From CAYPSN01 sp041907025 (GTDB lineage: Bacteria > Patescibacteriota > Saccharimonadia > CAILAD01 > JADZBC01), in assembly GCA_041907025.1 (NCBI GenBank), contig JAYRIB010000056.1, forward strand, positions 1 through 24,152: 24,152 nt of DNA, in the 5' to 3' direction. Under the pieces are notes generated by a model, which saw only the letters and a program-made list of their open reading frames with translations, did not search any database and was not told the origin of the DNA. Below, one piece after another: positions 21,750 to 24,152 of the stretch (its first letter is position 1; each line of letters begins with the position of its first letter). A program made the translations under genes and the position numbers.

Positions 21750-22070
21750 CTACATCTTTATTTCGATATCAACGCCGGCTGGCAAATTGAGGTTCATCAG
21801 TGAGTCAATCGTCTTAGGAGTAGGCTCAGTGATGTCAATCAAGCGCTTGTGCGTGCGCATTTCAAACTGCTCACGAGCGTCCTTGAAGACGTGCGGACTC
21901 GAAAGAACTGTAAATTTGTTCTTGTCGGTCGGCAATGGTACTGGCCCAGCAACCTGGGCTCCAGTACGAATCGCCGTATCTAGAATCTGCTTAGCAGATT
22001 GATCGATAATCTTGCTGTCATACGCCTTGAGGCGGATGCGGATACGTTGTTTTGTAGCTTGTTCTGGCAT
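21750..22070 (-). CDS. rpsJ: 30S ribosomal protein S10
   Basis: This 106-residue protein is S10: RIRIRLKAYDSKIIDQSAKQ, then RTGAQVAGPVPLPTDKNKFT and SPHVFKDAREQFEMRTHKRL. S10 sits in the small-subunit head and can act with NusB in antitermination. It follows tuf by 25 nt and ends before a strong terminator. Normally it heads the S10 operon directly before rplC; here it is separated from rplC by about 3 kb. Confidence 0.98.
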   Translation of the reverse strand: MPEQATKQRIRIRLKAYDSKIIDQSAKQILDTAIRTGAQVAGPVPLPTDKNKFTVLSSPHVFKDAREQFEMRTHKRLIDITEPTPKTIDSLMNLNLPAGVDIEIKM

Positions 22071-22095
22071 GTTAAGGTTCCGTCTTGTAGGTTTG

Positions 22096-23283
22096 TTACT
22101 TGTTGATCTTCGTTACAACACCAGCACCAACGGTTCGTCCACCTTCGCGGATAGCGAAGCGGAGGCCTTCTTCCATAGCGATTGGGGCGATGAGCTTAAC
22201 CTTCATCTTGATGTTATCCCCAGGCATAACCATCTCTACGCCGTCTGGCAAAGTGACTTCGCCAGTTACGTCGGTAGTACGGATGTAGAACTGTGGCTTG
22301 TAGCCCTTGAAGAATGGGGTGTGGCGTCCGCCTTCTTCCTTCTTAAGAACGTACACTTCTGAGTCGAACTCGGTGTGTGGCGTAATAGAACCTGGCTTAG
22401 ACAGCACTTGACCGCGCTCAATGTCGTCTCGCTCAACACCGCGGAGCAATACACCTACGTTGTCACCAGCACGACCTTCGTCGAGAAGCTTCTTGAACAT
22501 CTCTACACCGGTTACCGTGGTCTTTTTGCTGTCGTGTAGACCGACAATCTCGATCTCTTCGCCCACCTTAACGATACCCTGCTCGATACGACCAGTTGCT
22601 ACCGTTCCACGGCCTTTGATCGAGAATACGTCTTCGATTGGCATCAAGAATGGCTTATCAATTTCGCGCTTTGGCTCTGGAATACTCTCATCCATAGCCT
22701 TCACGAGTTCCATGATCGAGTCCTCAGCGGCGCTGTCGCCTTCGAGAGCCTTAAGTGCAGAGCCCTTAATCACAGGAGCGTTTTCGTCGTAACCATTCTT
22801 TTCGAGGAGTTCACGGATTTCAAGCTCTACGAGCTCAGCGAGCTCTGGGTCAGCCATGTCCATCTTGTTCATGTAGACCAAGATGTATGGCACACCTACC
22901 TGGCGCGCAAGCAATACGTGCTCACGAGTCTGTGGCATCGGACCATCTGCAGCCGATACTACAAGTACAGCACCATCAATCTGAGCAGCACCGGTAATCA
23001 TGTTCTTAACGTAATCAGCGTGTCCTGGCATGTCTACGTGGGCATAGTGACGCTTTTCACTTTCGTACTCCTGATGAGAAGTAGCAATGGTAATACCACG
23101 CTCGCGCTCTTCTGGAGCCTTGTCGATTTCATCGTAGTTAATAGCCTTATTCACAGCGCTTGGAAGGCGCTTAGAAAGTACGTGAGTAATTGCCGCCGTA
23201 AGAGTAGTCTTACCGTGGTCTACGTGCCCCATGGTACCGACGTTAACGTGGGGCTTGCTGCGATCAAATTGTTCTGTTGCCAT
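22096..23283 (-). CDS. tuf: elongation factor Tu
   Basis: This 395-residue GTPase has G1 GHVDHGKTTL (about residues 18 to 27), G2 RGITI, G3 DMPGHADYVKNMITGAAQ, G4 NKMD, and G5 GSALKAL, followed by domains 2 and 3. The G3 motif reads DMPGH where most bacteria have DCPGH. EF-Tu delivers aminoacyl-tRNA to the ribosome. AAGGAG lies 7 nt before the ATG, and a near-consensus promoter lies about 90 nt upstream. Confidence 0.99.
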   Translation of the reverse strand: MATEQFDRSKPHVNVGTMGHVDHGKTTLTAAITHVLSKRLPSAVNKAINYDEIDKAPEERERGITIATSHQEYESEKRHYAHVDMPGHADYVKNMITGAAQIDGAVLVVSAADGPMPQTREHVLLARQVGVPYILVYMNKMDMADPELAELVELEIRELLEKNGYDENAPVIKGSALKALEGDSAAEDSIMELVKAMDESIPEPKREIDKPFLMPIEDVFSIKGRGTVATGRIEQGIVKVGEEIEIVGLHDSKKTTVTGVEMFKKLLDEGRAGDNVGVLLRGVERDDIERGQVLSKPGSITPHTEFDSEVYVLKKEEGGRHTPFFKGYKPQFYIRTTDVTGEVTLPDGVEMVMPGDNIKMKVKLIAPIAMEEGLRFAIREGGRTVGAGVVTKINK

Positions 23284-23342
23284 ATATTCTCCTTATGAAC
23301 TATGTTACGTGATAAGCGCTCGGCCATGCTCGTTTGAATGAG

Positions 23343-23370
23343 AGACATAAAAAATGTCTAGGCCTTAGAC
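23343..23370 (-). promoter_or_regulatory. small competing hairpins at the 5' end of the tuf leader
   Basis: On the minus strand GTCTA/TAGAC (23366..23370 with 23356..23360) starts at about the predicted transcript start. It shares its right arm with a second hairpin, AGACAT/ATGTCT (23354..23359 with 23343..23348), around TTTTT. Only one can form at a time. Confidence 0.4.
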
Positions 23371-23376
23371 TTTTCG

Positions 23377-23405
23377 ATTATAGGTAAAAACTGTCTGGTT
23401 GTAAA
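23377..23405 (-). promoter_or_regulatory. promoter of tuf-rpsJ
   Basis: TTTACA (23400..23405) and TATAAT (23377..23382) are exactly 17 nt apart on the minus strand. The predicted start is near 23370, leaving a leader of about 87 nt before the tuf ATG. Confidence 0.88.
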
Positions 23406-23420
23406 GGGTTTTAACGTGTG

Positions 23421-23447
23421 AAGGACCCGACGAATCGTCGGGTCCTT
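23421..23447 (-). terminator. 3' hairpin of candidate RNA B
   Basis: AAGGACCCGAC pairs with GTCGGGTCCTT (arms 23421..23431 and 23437..23447) around a 5-nt loop. The tail (CACACG) is not T-rich on the minus strand, so it may terminate poorly and let RNA B run into tuf. Confidence 0.6.
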
Positions 23448-23885
23448 AGACTAAGGCGGATCCACCAAGAGCTCTCGCCCAGAATCCTTTGGGGAAGGAT
23501 CGAGAGATTGGTGGTTCCAGTTTTGGTAATATCTGGGTCGTCAGGCTCGAGCAAGGAGCCGTTGATGACGATTACCCTACTCACCCAGTGTGAGTAGTTG
23601 CTCACATAACTCGCTGCTTGGAGCCTACGGGCCTACTGACTGGTTGGCCACACTTGTAAGGTTTATCGCATATGAGGTAAGCGGTCAAAACCTCAACGAG
23701 TTACGTTGTGACAGTACGAGTTCGAACGCAAGCCTCACGATATTCACGAACTCCCCCAGGACTGAGTTCGATCGTGGCGCACATGCGTATGAGCTTGCGC
23801 AAGGGCGACGTGGAAACTCCGAGGAGCCCCAAATTCCCGTCACCTTCAGGATCACCTCCCTCTTAACGCGCACTATCCTGGCAGA
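23421..23885 (-). ncRNA. candidate structured non-coding RNA B (about 465 nt) between fusA and tuf
   Basis: This fusA-tuf gap has a near-perfect promoter and many nested stems. On the transcribed strand: CAGGAT/ATCCTG (23847..23880), CACGAT and CGAACTC stems (23736..23776), CAACG/CGTTG (23694..23708), CTACTCAC/GTGAGTAG (23577..23597), a nested GGTAAT, CGTCA and GGCTC hairpin (23525..23576), a long nested hairpin with CCACCAA/TTGGTGG, CTCTCG and ATCCTT arms (23462..23514), and the 3' hairpin. No ORF is convincing and no known RNA signature was recognised. It could be a separate RNA or a long upstream leader of tuf. Confidence 0.62.
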
Positions 23886-23890
23886 AGTAT

Positions 23891-23918
23891 ATTATAACAA
23901 GACAATAGCCTATGTCAA
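23891..23918 (-). promoter_or_regulatory. promoter of candidate RNA B
   Basis: Perfect TTGACA (23913..23918) and perfect TATAAT (23891..23896) lie on the minus strand with a 16-nt spacer. The predicted start is near 23885. The -35 lies next to the fusA 3' hairpin. Confidence 0.88.
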
Positions 23919-23920
23919 TA

Positions 23921-23951
23921 ACAAATGCCCTTGGCAAGCAAGGGCATTTGT
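23921..23951 (-). terminator. hairpin after fusA
   Basis: A perfect 13-bp inverted repeat (ACAAATGCCCTTG and its complement, arms 23921..23933 and 23939..23951) has a 5-nt loop. A short TTGTTATT-like tail follows on the minus strand and runs into the RNA B promoter. Confidence 0.75.
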
Positions 23952-23976
23952 CTGACAACCACAGTCAGGCTAGGCT

Positions 23977-24152
23977 TTAGCGACCTTCTTCGACTGCAGC
24001 CTGGCGCTTACCAATCAGCTCATCAGCTACATTGCGCGGCACCTCGGCATAATGGTCAAACTCCATCGCATAGCTCGCACGGCCTTGCGTCATTGAGCGC
24101 AGGCTAGTTGCATATCCGAACATACCAGAGAGCGGCACAAAGGCGTCAATCA
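23977..24152 (-). CDS. fusA: elongation factor G, partial (C-terminal end)
   Basis: The last 58 codons are present. The translation includes FVPLSGMFGYATSLRSMTQG and RASYAMEFDHYAEVP, the C-terminal domain V of EF-G, then a short tail ending VEEGR. EF-G drives translocation on the ribosome. The 5' part lies outside the window. The order fusA-tuf-rpsJ matches the str operon, here with RNA B in the gap. Confidence 0.96.
   Translation of the reverse strand, partial: IDAFVPLSGMFGYATSLRSMTQGRASYAMEFDHYAEVPRNVADELIGKRQAAVEEGR

Noticed and set aside
23411..23605. 64-codon minus-strand ORF in RNA B
   Set aside because: GTG start without a ribosome site, and it reads through the 3' hairpin. Composition does not look protein-like.
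23685..23843. 52-codon GTG ORF in RNA B behind a strong ribosome-site-like sequence
   Set aside because: Kept only as a possibility: spacing is long (11 nt), the protein has no recognisable feature, and the frame crosses several stems of the RNA. Not called as a gene.
23421..23885. RNA B as tmRNA
   Set aside because: No tRNA-like ends, no CCA, no T-arm with a matching stem and no tag-peptide frame could be found.
23590..23955. 121-codon plus-strand ORF opposite RNA B
   Set aside because: It runs across the RNA B promoter and the fusA hairpin, has no ribosome site and shows no domain.

Overview
The window looks like a piece of a small, streamlined bacterial genome of the Candidate Phyla Radiation, most likely Saccharibacteria (TM7). 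I base this on the character of the ribosomal proteins, the absence of L30 (rpmD) between S5 and L15 (a known CPR hallmark), the absence of adk and map between secY and infA, and many 1-nt or 4-nt gene overlaps. The phylum call is an inference. TGA is used as a normal stop, so this is not a UGA-recoded CPR lineage. All recognisable genes are on the minus strand except one small plus-strand gene in an accessory interval. Read in the direction of transcription, the window runs from right to left.

Right end (24152 to 21700): the 3' end of fusA (EF-G) and its hairpin, then about 690 nt without a convincing protein gene. That stretch begins with a consensus promoter and is packed with nested stem-loops (candidate RNA B). 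It is followed by a tuf promoter, tuf (EF-Tu), rpsJ (S10) and a strong bidirectional terminator.

Accessory interval (21650 to 18900): this lies between rpsJ and rplC, which are usually adjacent. It holds three small unrecognised proteins (92, 117 and 97 aa), each with its own 17-nt-spaced promoter and flanking hairpins, one of them on the plus strand. By eye they share a helix/strand pattern and may be divergent paralogues. Next comes a GC-rich region of about 557 nt with a promoter, a terminator, GNRA and UUCG tetraloops, a three-way junction and long-range pairings (candidate RNA A), transcribed away from the plus-strand gene. Last are two small membrane proteins (88 and 126 aa). This is the most novel part of the window.

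Ribosomal superoperon (18899 to 4735): a promoter and a switch-like leader precede rplC. Then follow the rest of the S10 operon, the spc operon, the alpha operon (infA, rpmJ, rpsM, rpsK, rpsD, rpoA, rplQ) and rplM-rpsI, all co-oriented and tightly packed, ending at a 15-bp terminator. A second strong promoter lies in front of infA. These 29 genes supply ribosomal proteins, the RNA polymerase alpha subunit, the SecY translocon and IF-1.

Left end (4657 to 1): a single-pass membrane protein of unknown function. Then a compact overlapping set: a two-TM channel-like protein with RCK (TrkA) domains and a very unusual filter, an RluA/RluD-family pseudouridine synthase, a DNA polymerase III delta'-like subunit and a TPR protein. 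After these come three tRNA genes (Thr-TGT, Tyr-GTA, Thr-GGT), a PspC-domain protein and the 5' part of rpmG (L33).
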